DNA of 64,000 nt, from assembly GCA_963422655.1 (NCBI GenBank), contig OY730440.1, forward strand, positions 1,736,001 to 1,800,000, in the 5' to 3' direction. The number at the start of each line of letters is the position of its first letter. Position 1 is the stretch's first letter. Of this stretch, positions 41,558-50,165 are shown one piece after another. The stretch is from CATQHS01 sp963422655. Lineage in GTDB: Bacteria > Actinomycetota > Acidimicrobiia > Acidimicrobiales > Aldehydirespiratoraceae. The position numbers and the translations under genes were made by a program. The notes below the pieces were generated by a model. The model ran no database searches, was not told where the DNA came from, and was given only the letters and a program-made list of their open reading frames with translations.

Positions 41558-42490
41558 CTATTGCTTCAACGCGCCGGCCATCGACGCCTGGACGAACCAC
41601 TTCTGGAAGAAGAGGAACACGATGGTCACCGGGACGATAGTGAGCAGAGCGGCGGCGCCCATGACCCCCCAGTTGGTCACGAACTGCCCGTTGAGGGATT
41701 GGATACCTACCGTGAGCACTCGATGCTCGTCTCCGGTGGCGGCTACGAGCGGCCACAGATAGCTGGCCCAGGTGATCATGAAGACGAAGATGCCCAGTAC
41801 CACCAACGCCGGTTTGATCAGCGGCAGCACGATCTTGCGGAAGATGCGCCATTCCGAGGCCCCATCGAGTTTTGCTGCCTCGTACAACCCGGCGGGGAGC
41901 GTCTCGATGAACTGCTTCATCATGAACACCCCGAGGGGTGACACCGCGCTGGGCAGGATCAGCCCTCCGAAGGTATCGAGATCGATGTACTGGCCGATTA
42001 CCGGCCAGTCACCGATCGTTCGCACCGTCAGGTAGGTCGGCGCCAGCACGGCAGCAACCGGGATCATCAACGTCGAGAGGATCGCGAAGAACAGGATCCG
42101 CCGGCCTGGGAACCGGAGCCGGGCAAAGGCGTAAGCAGCGAGAGTGTTGGTGGACAACGCGACCAGGGTCACGCCGGTGGCGTAGATCATCGTGTTGGCG
42201 CTCCACCGGATGTACTCGGTATTGCGGAAGAGGAATCGATAGTTCTCCAAGGTCGGCTGACGTGGGACCCATTCCGGCGGGTACGCGAACAGCGAGACAC
42301 TGTCGCGAAAGGCGGGGGAGACCAGGTAGAGCGCAGGCCCGACCGATATCACGACGAACAGGCTCAGCGTGGCGTAAGCACCGACCTTGCGCACTCGGTC
42401 GCTGCTTCGTCGGCGCCGGGCCGCGGCGTCGAAAGCGGACCGGTCGAGTTCGAACCGGTCCTGGTTCTGAGCCGTGCCGCTCACGGTCAT
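41558..42490 (-). CDS. ABC transporter permease, MalG/UgpE type
   Basis: A 310-residue inner-membrane permease with six predicted helices after a cytosolic N-terminus; the first helix is near residue 35 (VGAYATLSLFVVISVGPALYLVS, partial). The EAA loop for the ATPase is EAAKLDGASEWRIFRKIVLPLIKPAL near residue 208. The start overlaps the stop of the other permease by 4 bases. Sugar or glycerophosphodiester importers have this pair, but the substrate here may be an amide, given the downstream enzyme. Confidence 0.9.
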   Translation of the reverse strand: MTVSGTAQNQDRFELDRSAFDAAARRRRSSDRVRKVGAYATLSLFVVISVGPALYLVSPAFRDSVSLFAYPPEWVPRQPTLENYRFLFRNTEYIRWSANTMIYATGVTLVALSTNTLAAYAFARLRFPGRRILFFAILSTLMIPVAAVLAPTYLTVRTIGDWPVIGQYIDLDTFGGLILPSAVSPLGVFMMKQFIETLPAGLYEAAKLDGASEWRIFRKIVLPLIKPALVVLGIFVFMITWASYLWPLVAATGDEHRVLTVGIQSLNGQFVTNWGVMGAAALLTIVPVTIVFLFFQKWFVQASMAGALKQ

Positions 42491-43461
42491 GCTTCACGCA
42501 CCTGCCTTCGGGCCAGAGCCCAGAACGACAGGAGCGTGGCCGCCAAGATGACCAGCAGCAGACCGACGCTGGTAGCGAAGGCCAAGCCGGTGTCCTGGAA
42601 GGCGAACATCCTCTTGAAGATGAACCACACGACGGTGGCGGTGCCCAGTGCCGGACCGCCGTCGGTCAGCACTTGGACGGAGTCGAAGAGCTGAGCGTTG
42701 AAGATGACCGCCACGACCAGCGCGAACAGCAACAGGGGTCTCAGGGTGGGCACGGTTATCTTGACGAAGCGACGCCATGTTCGAGCCCCGTCGATGCTGG
42801 CGGCCGCCAGCAGCTCCTCGGGTACGGCCTGTAAGCCGGCAAGGTAGAAAAGCACCCAGAACCCGAGACCGCGCCACACCTCTACCGCCACGATGGTGAG
42901 CAGCGCGTTCGGGTTCTCTCCGAGGTAGTTGATACCCGTCCCCCCGAGCTGACGCTGGATCACATTGAGGATCCCGAAGTCGAAATGGATCATGAAAAAC
43001 CACATCATGGCGCCGAGGATCGGAGGGGCGAGCAGCGGGAAGTACAAAGCGAGTTTGAAGAAGTTGCTCCCTCGTCGGTACTTGTTGAGAAGGGCAGCGA
43101 GGAAGATGGCCAAGCCGAAAACGACGGCGATGGCGATCACCATGTAGACGGCCGTGTTGCGAACTGCCTCCCGCAATTCGGTGTCGTCCCAGGCTCTTAC
43201 CCAGTTGTCGACGCCGACGTAATCCCGGGGCCCGATGATCCCGCCAGTGTTGAAGCTGAGCCAGATCCCCCACCCCACGGGCAAAGCGAGAAAAGTGGCC
43301 CAGATCACCAGGTAGGGGGTAAGGAATCCGACCGCCCGCAGGCTGGTTCGAGCCCCGTAACGTCGAGCTTGTCGGCGGTACTGGCGCGGCGACAGCGTCA
43401 ACTCCATCCAGTCCTCGATTCCGCCGGTGGCGGAGGACACAGCAGCGTGGTCACCGGGCAC
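42487..43461 (-). CDS. ABC transporter permease, MalF/UgpA type
   Basis: A 324-residue permease, partner of the MalG/UgpE-type gene. Six helices are predicted, the first near residue 44 (RAVGFLTPYLVIWATFLALPVGWGIW, partial). The EAA-type loop is AAASIDGARTWRRFVKITVPTLRPLL near residue 240. It lies 48 bp after the binding-protein gene and overlaps the next permease (ATGA). A later in-frame start at the MELTLSPRQ Met is also possible. Confidence 0.9.
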   Translation of the reverse strand: MPGDHAAVSSATGGIEDWMELTLSPRQYRRQARRYGARTSLRAVGFLTPYLVIWATFLALPVGWGIWLSFNTGGIIGPRDYVGVDNWVRAWDDTELREAVRNTAVYMVIAIAVVFGLAIFLAALLNKYRRGSNFFKLALYFPLLAPPILGAMMWFFMIHFDFGILNVIQRQLGGTGINYLGENPNALLTIVAVEVWRGLGFWVLFYLAGLQAVPEELLAAASIDGARTWRRFVKITVPTLRPLLLFALVVAVIFNAQLFDSVQVLTDGGPALGTATVVWFIFKRMFAFQDTGLAFATSVGLLLVILAATLLSFWALARRQVREA

Positions 43462-43509
43462 CGGCGGAGCGAAGCGGCACCGCCGGCACCCGATGGGATG
43501 GGGGTTCTC

Positions 43510-44847
43510 TCAGCCTCGGGCCAGCAAATCCTCGGCCCGACCCTGAGCCTCGGCCAGAGCGTCGGCCACCGGCGTGTCGCAGGTGGTGGCTGCCTCCAAG
43601 GCCTTCACGTACTCGTCGAGGAGCCCGTTGATCTGCGGGTGCGTCACCAAGCCGTCCCATGTGGTCATGGCCCATTCGAAGTTGCGGGCCAGCTTCTCGT
43701 TCCCACCGGCCACGTCGACGTCGTCACGAGCGGGCACGAAGGCGTAGCGCTCGTTGTAGGTCTGTGAGAAGTCCGGTGAGCTCAGGAACTTGACCAGTTC
43801 CCAGGCCGCTTCCTGATTCGGGCTCTTGGCGGAGATGACCCAGTGGCCCGTCGTGGAGAACTGCGAGATGTTGCCACCGTTACCGACCGGCTGCGCGATG
43901 TCCCATTCGAACGGAAGGCCCTCTTCTTCGAACACAGCCACGCGGAGCGGTTCGTCGAGGAGGAAAGCCAGCTTGCCAGCCTTGAAGAGCTCGATGGCAC
44001 CTTCGCGGTCGTACTGACCGAGCGGGGGCTGGACTTCGTCGTTGCAGATCAGGTCGACGGCGTATTGGGTGGCCTGCTGGACGGCATCGGAGTCGATGGT
44101 GGCCGTCTCGAAGTCGTCGGAAATGATGTCACCGCCGAAGTTGTGGACGTTTTGCAGGTTGAAGTACCAGCCGAAGTCGGCGACGGTGGTCGGGGTGTAG
44201 AAGCCCCAGACGTCGGGCGGGCTCTGGATGGCGGTGGCCGCGGCTACGAGCTCGGCGCCTGTGGTCGGGATCTCGGTTATCCCGGCTTCGGCCATGAGGT
44301 CGAGGTTGGCGTACATCACGATGGTGCCGATGATGAACGGCACTCCGTAGAGCTGATCCTTGTACACGCTGGCGTTGACGATGCTGTCGGGGAAGCGAGC
44401 CCGGTCCGCGGCGTAGTCGGCGTTGTCGAATAGCGGTGTGGCATCGGTGAACGCGCCCAGCTCACCGAACAGCGTCAGGTGGGCGCTGGTCTGGTAGGTC
44501 ACGTCGAAGACGTTGTTTCCGGCGAAGTTCGCCGTGTACGTGGCTTCGAGGTCGTTCCAGGGGACGACGGTGTGCTCGACCGTGATGCCGGTCTCCTCTT
44601 CGAACGGAGCCAGCCACTGGGCGAAGTTGTCCTGCTCGTCCTCGCCGTGGGGAGCCTTTGCGAACTTCAGCGTGACGCCTTCGAATGGCTTGGCGTCGAC
44701 GGGTTCTACGGCCTCGGTGGGCGCAGGAGCATCCGATTCAACCGTCGTAGGCGTCGAGTCGTCGTTGCCGCAAGCGGCGGCAACGAGAGCTGACACCATC
44801 AGGATCGCCGCCCACACGAACGGCCTATGACTACGGAAAACTCTCAT
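43510..44847 (-). CDS. extracellular solute-binding lipoprotein, sugar ABC family
   Basis: A 445-residue family 1 solute-binding protein. The signal ends in a lipobox LVAAAC with Cys26, followed by an acidic Thr/Pro linker (GNDDSTPTTVESDAPAPTEA). The body shows the typical LKFAKAPHGEDEQDNFAQWLAPFEEETGI region, GVPFIIGTIVMYANLDLM near residue 172 and GHWVISAKSPNQEAAWELVKFL near 338. A GGAGGG site precedes the ATG. Candidate operator GATAATATAACATC lies 58-71 bp upstream. First gene of the five-gene transporter/amidase operon. Confidence 0.92.
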   Translation of the reverse strand: MRVFRSHRPFVWAAILMVSALVAAACGNDDSTPTTVESDAPAPTEAVEPVDAKPFEGVTLKFAKAPHGEDEQDNFAQWLAPFEEETGITVEHTVVPWNDLEATYTANFAGNNVFDVTYQTSAHLTLFGELGAFTDATPLFDNADYAADRARFPDSIVNASVYKDQLYGVPFIIGTIVMYANLDLMAEAGITEIPTTGAELVAAATAIQSPPDVWGFYTPTTVADFGWYFNLQNVHNFGGDIISDDFETATIDSDAVQQATQYAVDLICNDEVQPPLGQYDREGAIELFKAGKLAFLLDEPLRVAVFEEEGLPFEWDIAQPVGNGGNISQFSTTGHWVISAKSPNQEAAWELVKFLSSPDFSQTYNERYAFVPARDDVDVAGGNEKLARNFEWAMTTWDGLVTHPQINGLLDEYVKALEAATTCDTPVADALAEAQGRAEDLLARG

Positions 44848-44904
44848 TGGGGTCCCTCCCAGGTTGGTGGTTCACGGTACCAAGGTACGCCGAACACGGA
44901 TAAG

Positions 44905-44918
44905 GATAATATAACATC
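44905..44918. promoter_or_regulatory. candidate operator GATAATATAACATC upstream of the sugar-type ABC operon
   Basis: Part of the 193-bp space between the DUF2848 and binding-protein genes. The sequence fits GATnnTATAnnATC and contains TATAACATC shared with 23,976 and (reversed) 32,313. On the leftward strand it also offers TATATT/TATTAT as a -10 box. The remaining space shows a small inverted repeat at 44960-44974 and no gene. Confidence 0.45.
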
Positions 44919-45022
44919 TGGCCGCAGTGACGGCCAGCGAACCCGACCGGGGTCGCGGCGCTTCGATCCGAAGCACAGCTCGGGCGCGGAGCCTTGCCGA
45001 AGTACCCACCGCCGATCCGGCC

Positions 45023-45044
45023 GTGACGACACCGGGGTCGTCAC
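45023..45044 (-). terminator. hairpin at the end of the 14-gene leftward operon
   Basis: GTGACGAC at 45023-45030 pairs perfectly with GTCGTCAC at 45037-45044 around an ACCGGG loop. It overlaps the DUF2848 stop codon. There is no U-run. Confidence 0.45.
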
Positions 45045-45694
45045 AGCAGTGACGGGATCGGCTCCACCCGGTAGTGAAGTTCGATGGTGTCCAAGCCCGG
45101 GCCGGTCAACTCGGCGTGGAAGCTACCGCTGGGCCGGATCTCGCCGATCACAGGCACCGTGCCGGTGAAAGCGACGAAACACCGGGGCCGGGCTCCAGCC
45201 CAAGGTATGGACGACACGAGCTCGAGCGGAGGACGGTTCACTGCCACCGAACCGTCCTGGTACAGCGCCCCACCGCCGATCCGGCTGCGCAGTCCCAGAT
45301 CATCCCAGCGGTCCTGGGTAGCCCGGGCCGCCCAGCCCTCGGCCGCCACCGGTTTGGGGCAGACTCCCTTGGAAGCGGCGATGTCGACCGTTTCGAGGGC
45401 GCGGTCGGTGTGGTCGGACCCGACTGTCACGAAGGTTTCGGCACCGTCGACCACCACGACGAGCTCGGCCTCGCCCGAAGACATGGCCCCGGCCACTGCA
45501 ATCGATCGCGACTGGTGGATCAGCCGGGGTGGGAACACCATGAACAGCGGGACACTCGAAGGCCGGGGAACACCCAACTCGGCCAGCTCGTCGACATGGG
45601 CTTGCACGGCTGTGCTGTCCCGTCCCGCGTAACCCACGACGACCAGCGCCTCCGGTGTGAACACCCGCTCGACGCCGTCAACCTTCAACCGCAT
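45041..45694 (-). CDS. DUF2848 family protein
   Basis: A 217-residue protein of the DUF2848 family, recognised by TVGSDHTDRALETVDIAASK near residue 91 followed by CPKPVA, and by FPPRLIHQS near 54. The GSDHTDR element recalls the metal-binding GND...RD element of fumarylacetoacetate hydrolase-like enzymes, which would suit ring-cleavage product processing, but I cannot show this. It is the last gene of the long leftward unit, 61 bp after a cupin gene. Confidence 0.75.
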   Translation of the reverse strand: MRLKVDGVERVFTPEALVVVGYAGRDSTAVQAHVDELAELGVPRPSSVPLFMVFPPRLIHQSRSIAVAGAMSSGEAELVVVVDGAETFVTVGSDHTDRALETVDIAASKGVCPKPVAAEGWAARATQDRWDDLGLRSRIGGGALYQDGSVAVNRPPLELVSSIPWAGARPRCFVAFTGTVPVIGEIRPSGSFHAELTGPGLDTIELHYRVEPIPSLL

Positions 45695-45755
45695 GACCCA
45701 CCACTCCCCTCGAACCGGTCACCACCGCGGTGGCCGACAGTGCTCTCAGCGGCGG

Positions 45756-46109
45756 CTAGGAGAAGCCGCCGCTGCGAAACTCCACCATCAGCACCCCGGA
45801 CTCGCTGCGCCAAGGTCCGTGCGGCATCCCCGGCGGTCGGCAGGCGTACATGCCAGCGGTGAAGGTCTCACCCAGGCGCAGGTCGGTGAGGTCACCCTCC
45901 ACGATGTAGACCTCCTCCCAGAAATGATGGGTCAGCACGCCGTTGGGGGACGAGTCCACCCCGGGCGCGAACCGCATCAGCCGGGTATAAGCCCCGTCTG
46001 CCCGGCCGTCGGCGGACAGGATCATCTCGTCGATACCCTCCACCGACCCTCCGGCCGGGCGCCATTGCCCGGCCGGGACATGAAACTCCAGTTCCGGCTT
46101 CGTCATCAT
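45756..46109 (-). CDS. cupin domain protein
   Basis: A 117-residue single cupin. Metal ligands are probably His and Glu in LTHHFWEEVYIVEGDL near residue 60 and His in RPPGMPHGPWRS near 96, the arrangement of ChrR-type and small dioxygenase cupins. In this operon a ring-cleaving or protective role is possible. It lies 46 bp after the gamma-glutamyltransferase gene. Starts with two Met codons in a row. Confidence 0.75.
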   Translation of the reverse strand: MMTKPELEFHVPAGQWRPAGGSVEGIDEMILSADGRADGAYTRLMRFAPGVDSSPNGVLTHHFWEEVYIVEGDLTDLRLGETFTAGMYACRPPGMPHGPWRSESGVLMVEFRSGGFS

Positions 46110-46155
46110 TGTCGTCCCTTCATCTCAGCGGCCTTCGATACGGGGCCCCGATCGG

Positions 46156-47811
46156 TCACAGAGCCTCATTGCCGTGATGGCGTCCGGTTCGAGCCAGCGC
46201 CGCTCCTCGCCGATGGTCGGCGGCGCCGAATACCTCACCCGACTGCTTACCCGTCCCGACGATGGTGCAACTCCCGAACAGATCGGCTTCAACAGAGCTG
46301 ACGTCGGGCGCTACCCGATGGCCGCGCTGTGCCAGTTCCGTGCCCAGCCCGGTCGGGAAGCCGGGCTCGAGGAAGAGCAGGTCGTCGGCGGAAGGCAACC
46401 GGGGTGCCCCTGACAGCCAGCGGGGCCGGTCGACCGCGGCCTGGGGGTGGGCTCCGTCGTCGATGATGGATCGCAACACCTGGAAGTTGGTCTGGACCTG
46501 ACCGCGCCCACCCGGAGTGGCCCCGGTGATCCGACGCCCGTCGTGTTCGACGTGATAGCCGACGAGAGTGTGTAGAGGCCTGCGGGTCGCGGCCGGCTCG
46601 TCGGATCGGCCGGCGCCGACGGGTTGATTGGCGAGCCGGTCGTTCAGCACGATCCCCGTACCGGGCACCACCACCCGGGAGCCGAATTCGTTGAAGAGGC
46701 TGTGGATGAACGTCACCATACAACCCTGGCCGTCGGCTACTGACAGGCACGTGGTGTCGGCCCCGGCTGTCGCCGCCGCGGTGGCCCCGCTGGCGGCTGA
46801 GTCCGTCAGGGCCGGCGCCGAGTAGCGCTGGGCGGTGATGTGTGAGCACCAGCGGTCGAGCGAGTCCTCCCGAAGCACCGGCGCCACGTCGGCCGCCTCC
46901 TGCCAGCGGGCCATCCCGGCCAGATCGGCGAAAGCAGCGTGCTTGCACCGCACCATCAGGTCGATCCGGTCGGTTTCGTCGTCGATGAGGCGGCCGTCCA
47001 AGGCTTCATAGAGCAGCAACTGTTGCAACAGCACCCACCCCATCGACACCGGTGGCGTAACCGACACCTCCGCCGATCCGTAACGGACCGTGAGCGGTGG
47101 CTCGAAGCCAGCCGAGTGCTCGGCGAGGTCGGTTTCGTCGAGCAGGCCGCCCAGCCCGGTGACGGTGCCGACTACAGCCTGGGCGAGCTGGCCCTCATAG
47201 AACACCGCCGGTCCGGCCGCGCCGATGAGACGCAAAGTGCGGGCCAGTGCGGCCAACTGGAAGCGTTCGCCAACGGCTACCCCGTTGCCCTCGCAGAGTT
47301 CGGCGATGAACGGGTCGTCGGGGCCGACCCCGGCCCGGGCCCGAGCCAAGGCCCGTACGAACGCCTCGTCCAGAGCGAAACCTTCGTCGGCCAGCTCGGC
47401 GGCCGGTTCGATCAGAACTGCGAAGGGTTGGGTGCCGTAACGTTCCCATAGTTGCCCCCAGGCGTTCACCAGGCCCGGGGTGGAGATCGACAGCGGCCCG
47501 TAGCGGGGCAGGGTTCCACCGGGAATCGAGGTCGTGGCCAGGGCGGCTCGGGGTACGGCCCCGGCGCCGTTGAGCGCTTCGAGGCCTCCGGGGTCCGATA
47601 CCAGGGCGAACCCATCGCCACCGAGGCCGCACCACGGCAACTCGCGCACGCACTGCACCGCGGACGCGGCGATGGCCGCGTCCACGGCGTTGCCGCCTGA
47701 GGCCAGTACGTCCGTACCCGCATCCACGGCCTGACGGCACCCGGCGCTCACCATGGCATCACTGGCATTCACCGTGGCGCGGCCGGTTACGGGCTCCTGC
47801 CGGTCAGGCAA
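46156..47811 (-). CDS. gamma-glutamyltransferase family protein
   Basis: A 551-residue Ntn hydrolase of the gamma-glutamyltranspeptidase family. The N-terminal block AVDAGTDVLASGGNAVDAAIAAS and CGLGGDGFALV are typical. The self-cleavage/nucleophile Thr lies in ADTTCLSVADGQGCMV near residue 357, in the place of TTHxSVVD. The Ser pair and GATPGGRGQVQTNFQ near 435 close the active site. No signal peptide is seen, so it is probably cytosolic, unlike periplasmic GGT, and may remove gamma-glutamyl groups from a substrate brought in by the neighbouring dipeptide transporter. Overlaps the RidA gene by 8 bp. Confidence 0.87.
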   Translation of the reverse strand: MPDRQEPVTGRATVNASDAMVSAGCRQAVDAGTDVLASGGNAVDAAIAASAVQCVRELPWCGLGGDGFALVSDPGGLEALNGAGAVPRAALATTSIPGGTLPRYGPLSISTPGLVNAWGQLWERYGTQPFAVLIEPAAELADEGFALDEAFVRALARARAGVGPDDPFIAELCEGNGVAVGERFQLAALARTLRLIGAAGPAVFYEGQLAQAVVGTVTGLGGLLDETDLAEHSAGFEPPLTVRYGSAEVSVTPPVSMGWVLLQQLLLYEALDGRLIDDETDRIDLMVRCKHAAFADLAGMARWQEAADVAPVLREDSLDRWCSHITAQRYSAPALTDSAASGATAAATAGADTTCLSVADGQGCMVTFIHSLFNEFGSRVVVPGTGIVLNDRLANQPVGAGRSDEPAATRRPLHTLVGYHVEHDGRRITGATPGGRGQVQTNFQVLRSIIDDGAHPQAAVDRPRWLSGAPRLPSADDLLFLEPGFPTGLGTELAQRGHRVAPDVSSVEADLFGSCTIVGTGKQSGEVFGAADHRRGAALARTGRHHGNEAL

Positions 47812-48178
47812 CAGCGACAGCCTCTACTTCGATGAGCATCTCGGGGTTCTTCAGCATGGCTACGAACACCGTCGACCGGGCCGGGAGCGGCTCGGGGAAA
47901 TGCCTGCCCCACTGCTCGTTGACGGGGCCGGTCTCGGTGCCTTGTTTCAAGTAGACGGTGGTCTTGACCACGTTGGCCATCGAGGTTCCGGCTGCCTCCA
48001 AGATGGCGGCGATGTTGCGCAGTGCCCAGTCGGCCTGTTCGCCGATATCGCCCATCTCGGCTGTATCGCGGTTGCGGCCGGCCTGGCCGGCAGTGAACAC
48101 CAGGTTGTCGACCCGGACGGCCTGGTTGAACGGCCCCGTCGGGGTGGGGGCATTGGGGGTGCGTATGGGCTGTCTCAT
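47804..48178 (-). CDS. RidA/YjgF family protein
   Basis: A 124-residue RidA-like protein. TPTGPFNQAVRVDNLVFTAGQ near residue 12 and VVKTTVYLKQGTE near 65 fit; the catalytic Arg position is in LPARSTVFVAMLKNPEMLIEVEAVAV near residue 97. ATG 48178 is chosen because it overlaps the ABC ATPase stop by four bases. Members clear reactive enamines or act as deaminases in aromatic and amine catabolic operons. It is distinct in sequence from the RidA at 36.5 kb. Confidence 0.87.
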   Translation of the reverse strand: MRQPIRTPNAPTPTGPFNQAVRVDNLVFTAGQAGRNRDTAEMGDIGEQADWALRNIAAILEAAGTSMANVVKTTVYLKQGTETGPVNEQWGRHFPEPLPARSTVFVAMLKNPEMLIEVEAVAVA

Positions 48179-49167
48179 CCGCGTTCGGTCTCCTGGATCG
48201 GGGTAGTTGTCTCGGTCGTGTCGCGCAGTTCCCGCCAGCGGTGGCAGGCCACACCGTCGAGAACCGGCACTTCCTCGCGGCACACGTCCACGGCGTAAGG
48301 GCAGCGGGTGTGGTAGGTGCATCCCGACGGCGGATCGAGCAGGCTGGGCAGGTCCCCCGGCGCGAGCCGGCGGGCCTCCATCAACCGGTGGCGGGCGTCG
48401 AGCGAGGCTCGCACGATCGAAGCGACCAAGCCCTGGGTGTAGGGGTGGGCGGGCCGGCCGAAGATCTCTTCGCTGGGGCCCGCTTCCACCACCCGGCCGA
48501 GGTACATCACCGCTACCCGATGGCTGAGGCGGCGAACCACGGCCAAGTCGTGAGCGATGAACAGAAACGCTACGTCACCGTCGGCCTGAAGGTCGGCGAT
48601 GAGGTTGATCACCTGGGCCTGGATCGACACGTCCAGAGCCGAGACCGGCTCGTCGCAGATCACCACGGCCGGGTTGGTGATCAGGGCTCGGGCGATGCCC
48701 ACCCGTTGCTGCTGACCCCCGCTCAGTTCTGACGGGCGCCGTTTGGCGTAGGCGGCGTCGAGGCCGACCCGCTCCATGATCTCGTGAGCGCGGCGGGTGC
48801 GCTCGGCCCGGCCTGCCAGCCGGTGCACCTTGAGTGGCTCCGAGATCAGCGAGGCCACGTCCATGCGGGGATCGAGCGATCCCCGGGGGTCCTGGAACAC
48901 GATCTGCAGGCGGGTCCGCATCGAACGCAGAGCCGAGCCTCGCAGAGAGGTGAGATCGTGCTCGCCGAGCCGCACCCGACCGGAACTGGGCCGGATCAGT
49001 TGCAGTATGGCCCGGGCCAGCGTCGATTTTCCGCAGCCGCTCTCGCCCACCAGCCCGAGCGTCTCCCCGGCTTGCAGGCGCAGGGAGACGCCGTTGACGG
49101 GGGTGATCGCTTCGGTACCGGTGCCGAAACGCACCACCAAGTCGTTCACTTCGAGCACGGCAGTCAT
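48175..49167 (-). CDS. dipeptide/oligopeptide ABC transporter ATPase, DppF type
   Basis: A 330-residue ATPase. Walker A is GESGCGKST near residue 39; signature LSGGQQQRVGIARALI near 143; Walker B VVICDEPVSALDVS near 165; H-loop FIAHDLAVV near 200. The C-terminal oligopeptide-type extension holds Cys residues in GCTYHTRCPYAVDVC. ATG 49167 overlaps the stop of the DppD gene; a longer in-frame start at 49290 would lie inside it. Works with DppD, DppB and DppC encoded upstream. Confidence 0.93.
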   Translation of the reverse strand: MTAVLEVNDLVVRFGTGTEAITPVNGVSLRLQAGETLGLVGESGCGKSTLARAILQLIRPSSGRVRLGEHDLTSLRGSALRSMRTRLQIVFQDPRGSLDPRMDVASLISEPLKVHRLAGRAERTRRAHEIMERVGLDAAYAKRRPSELSGGQQQRVGIARALITNPAVVICDEPVSALDVSIQAQVINLIADLQADGDVAFLFIAHDLAVVRRLSHRVAVMYLGRVVEAGPSEEIFGRPAHPYTQGLVASIVRASLDARHRLMEARRLAPGDLPSLLDPPSGCTYHTRCPYAVDVCREEVPVLDGVACHRWRELRDTTETTTPIQETERG

Positions 49168-50162
49168 CGGCTCGCCCGTTCCGAGGCCAGCCAGCAGGCC
49201 GAAGCATGATCGGGACCGAGGGGGGCCATCCGGGGCCGGTCGCGGTGGCAGCGGTCGTGTACGTAAGAGCACCGCGGCGCGAAGGCGCACCCGTCCAGAG
49301 CTTCCAGCAGACGAGGAGGCTGACCAGGGATCGGCTCGAGTCGTCCTGATGACGCGAGGTCGTCGTCGAAGCGCGGTACCAGCTTCAACAGTCCCTCGGT
49401 GTAGGGGTGGTTGCCTCGAGTCAGCAGGTGTTCGAGCGAACTCTGTTCCACGACGCGCCCTGCGTACATCACTTGGACCCGGTCGCAGGTGGAGGCGATT
49501 ACGCCGAAGTCATGGCTTATCAGCAGCAGCGCCATGCCGAGATCCCGGCGCAGTTCGTCGAGCAGCAGCAGCACCTGGGCCTGAACCGTCACGTCGAGGG
49601 CGGTGGTGGGTTCGTCGGCGATGAGCAGCTTGGGTCGGCCCGCCACCGCGATGGCGATCATCACCCGCTGGCGCATACCGCCGCTGAAATGATGGGGCAG
49701 CTCCCGGTAACGAGCGGCCGGAGCGGGTATACCCACCAAGTCGAGCAGCTCGATGGCCCGCTGTCGGGCCGAAGCCCGGTTCGCTGACGAGTGGCGTCGG
49801 ACCGCTTCGGCCACCTGATCGCCCACCGGCATCACCGGGTTGAGCGACGTGAGGGGGTCCTGGAATACCATCCCGATCTCGCCGCCGCGCACGTTGCGCA
49901 GCTCGCGTTCGGACATGGCCAGCAGGTCGCGCCCGTCGAAGAAAGCCTGACCCCGGCTCTGGACTTCGGTGAACGGTCCGAACAGTCTCAGCAGGCTCAA
50001 TGCGGTGACCGACTTACCGCTTCCGGACTCGCCGACGATGCCGAGCGCTTCGCCGGTATCGAGATGAAACGATACGTCGTCCACGGCCCGCACCACGCCC
50101 TCGGTCCCGGCGAAATACGTGTGCAGGTTGCGCACGTCCAGAAGGTGGTCGGAGCCTGTCAT
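49164..50162 (-). CDS. dipeptide/oligopeptide ABC transporter ATPase, DppD type
   Basis: A 332-residue ATPase of the DppD/OppD group. Walker A GESGSGKS near residue 44, signature HFSGGMRQRVMIAIA near 158, Walker B LLIADEPTTALDVT near 180, H-loop LISHDFGVI near 213. The C-terminal Cys-containing motif DGCAFAPRCSYVHDRC is typical for oligopeptide ATPases and may bind an iron-sulfur cluster. Three bp after the DppC stop. Confidence 0.93.
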   Translation of the reverse strand: MTGSDHLLDVRNLHTYFAGTEGVVRAVDDVSFHLDTGEALGIVGESGSGKSVTALSLLRLFGPFTEVQSRGQAFFDGRDLLAMSERELRNVRGGEIGMVFQDPLTSLNPVMPVGDQVAEAVRRHSSANRASARQRAIELLDLVGIPAPAARYRELPHHFSGGMRQRVMIAIAVAGRPKLLIADEPTTALDVTVQAQVLLLLDELRRDLGMALLLISHDFGVIASTCDRVQVMYAGRVVEQSSLEHLLTRGNHPYTEGLLKLVPRFDDDLASSGRLEPIPGQPPRLLEALDGCAFAPRCSYVHDRCHRDRPRMAPLGPDHASACWLASERASR

Positions 50163-50165
50163 CTT

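Noticed and set aside
44960..44974. palindrome GCTTCG-ATC-CGAAGC as an operator or terminator
   Set aside because: Such short GC palindromes are frequent here and it has no matching copy elsewhere in the window that I noticed.
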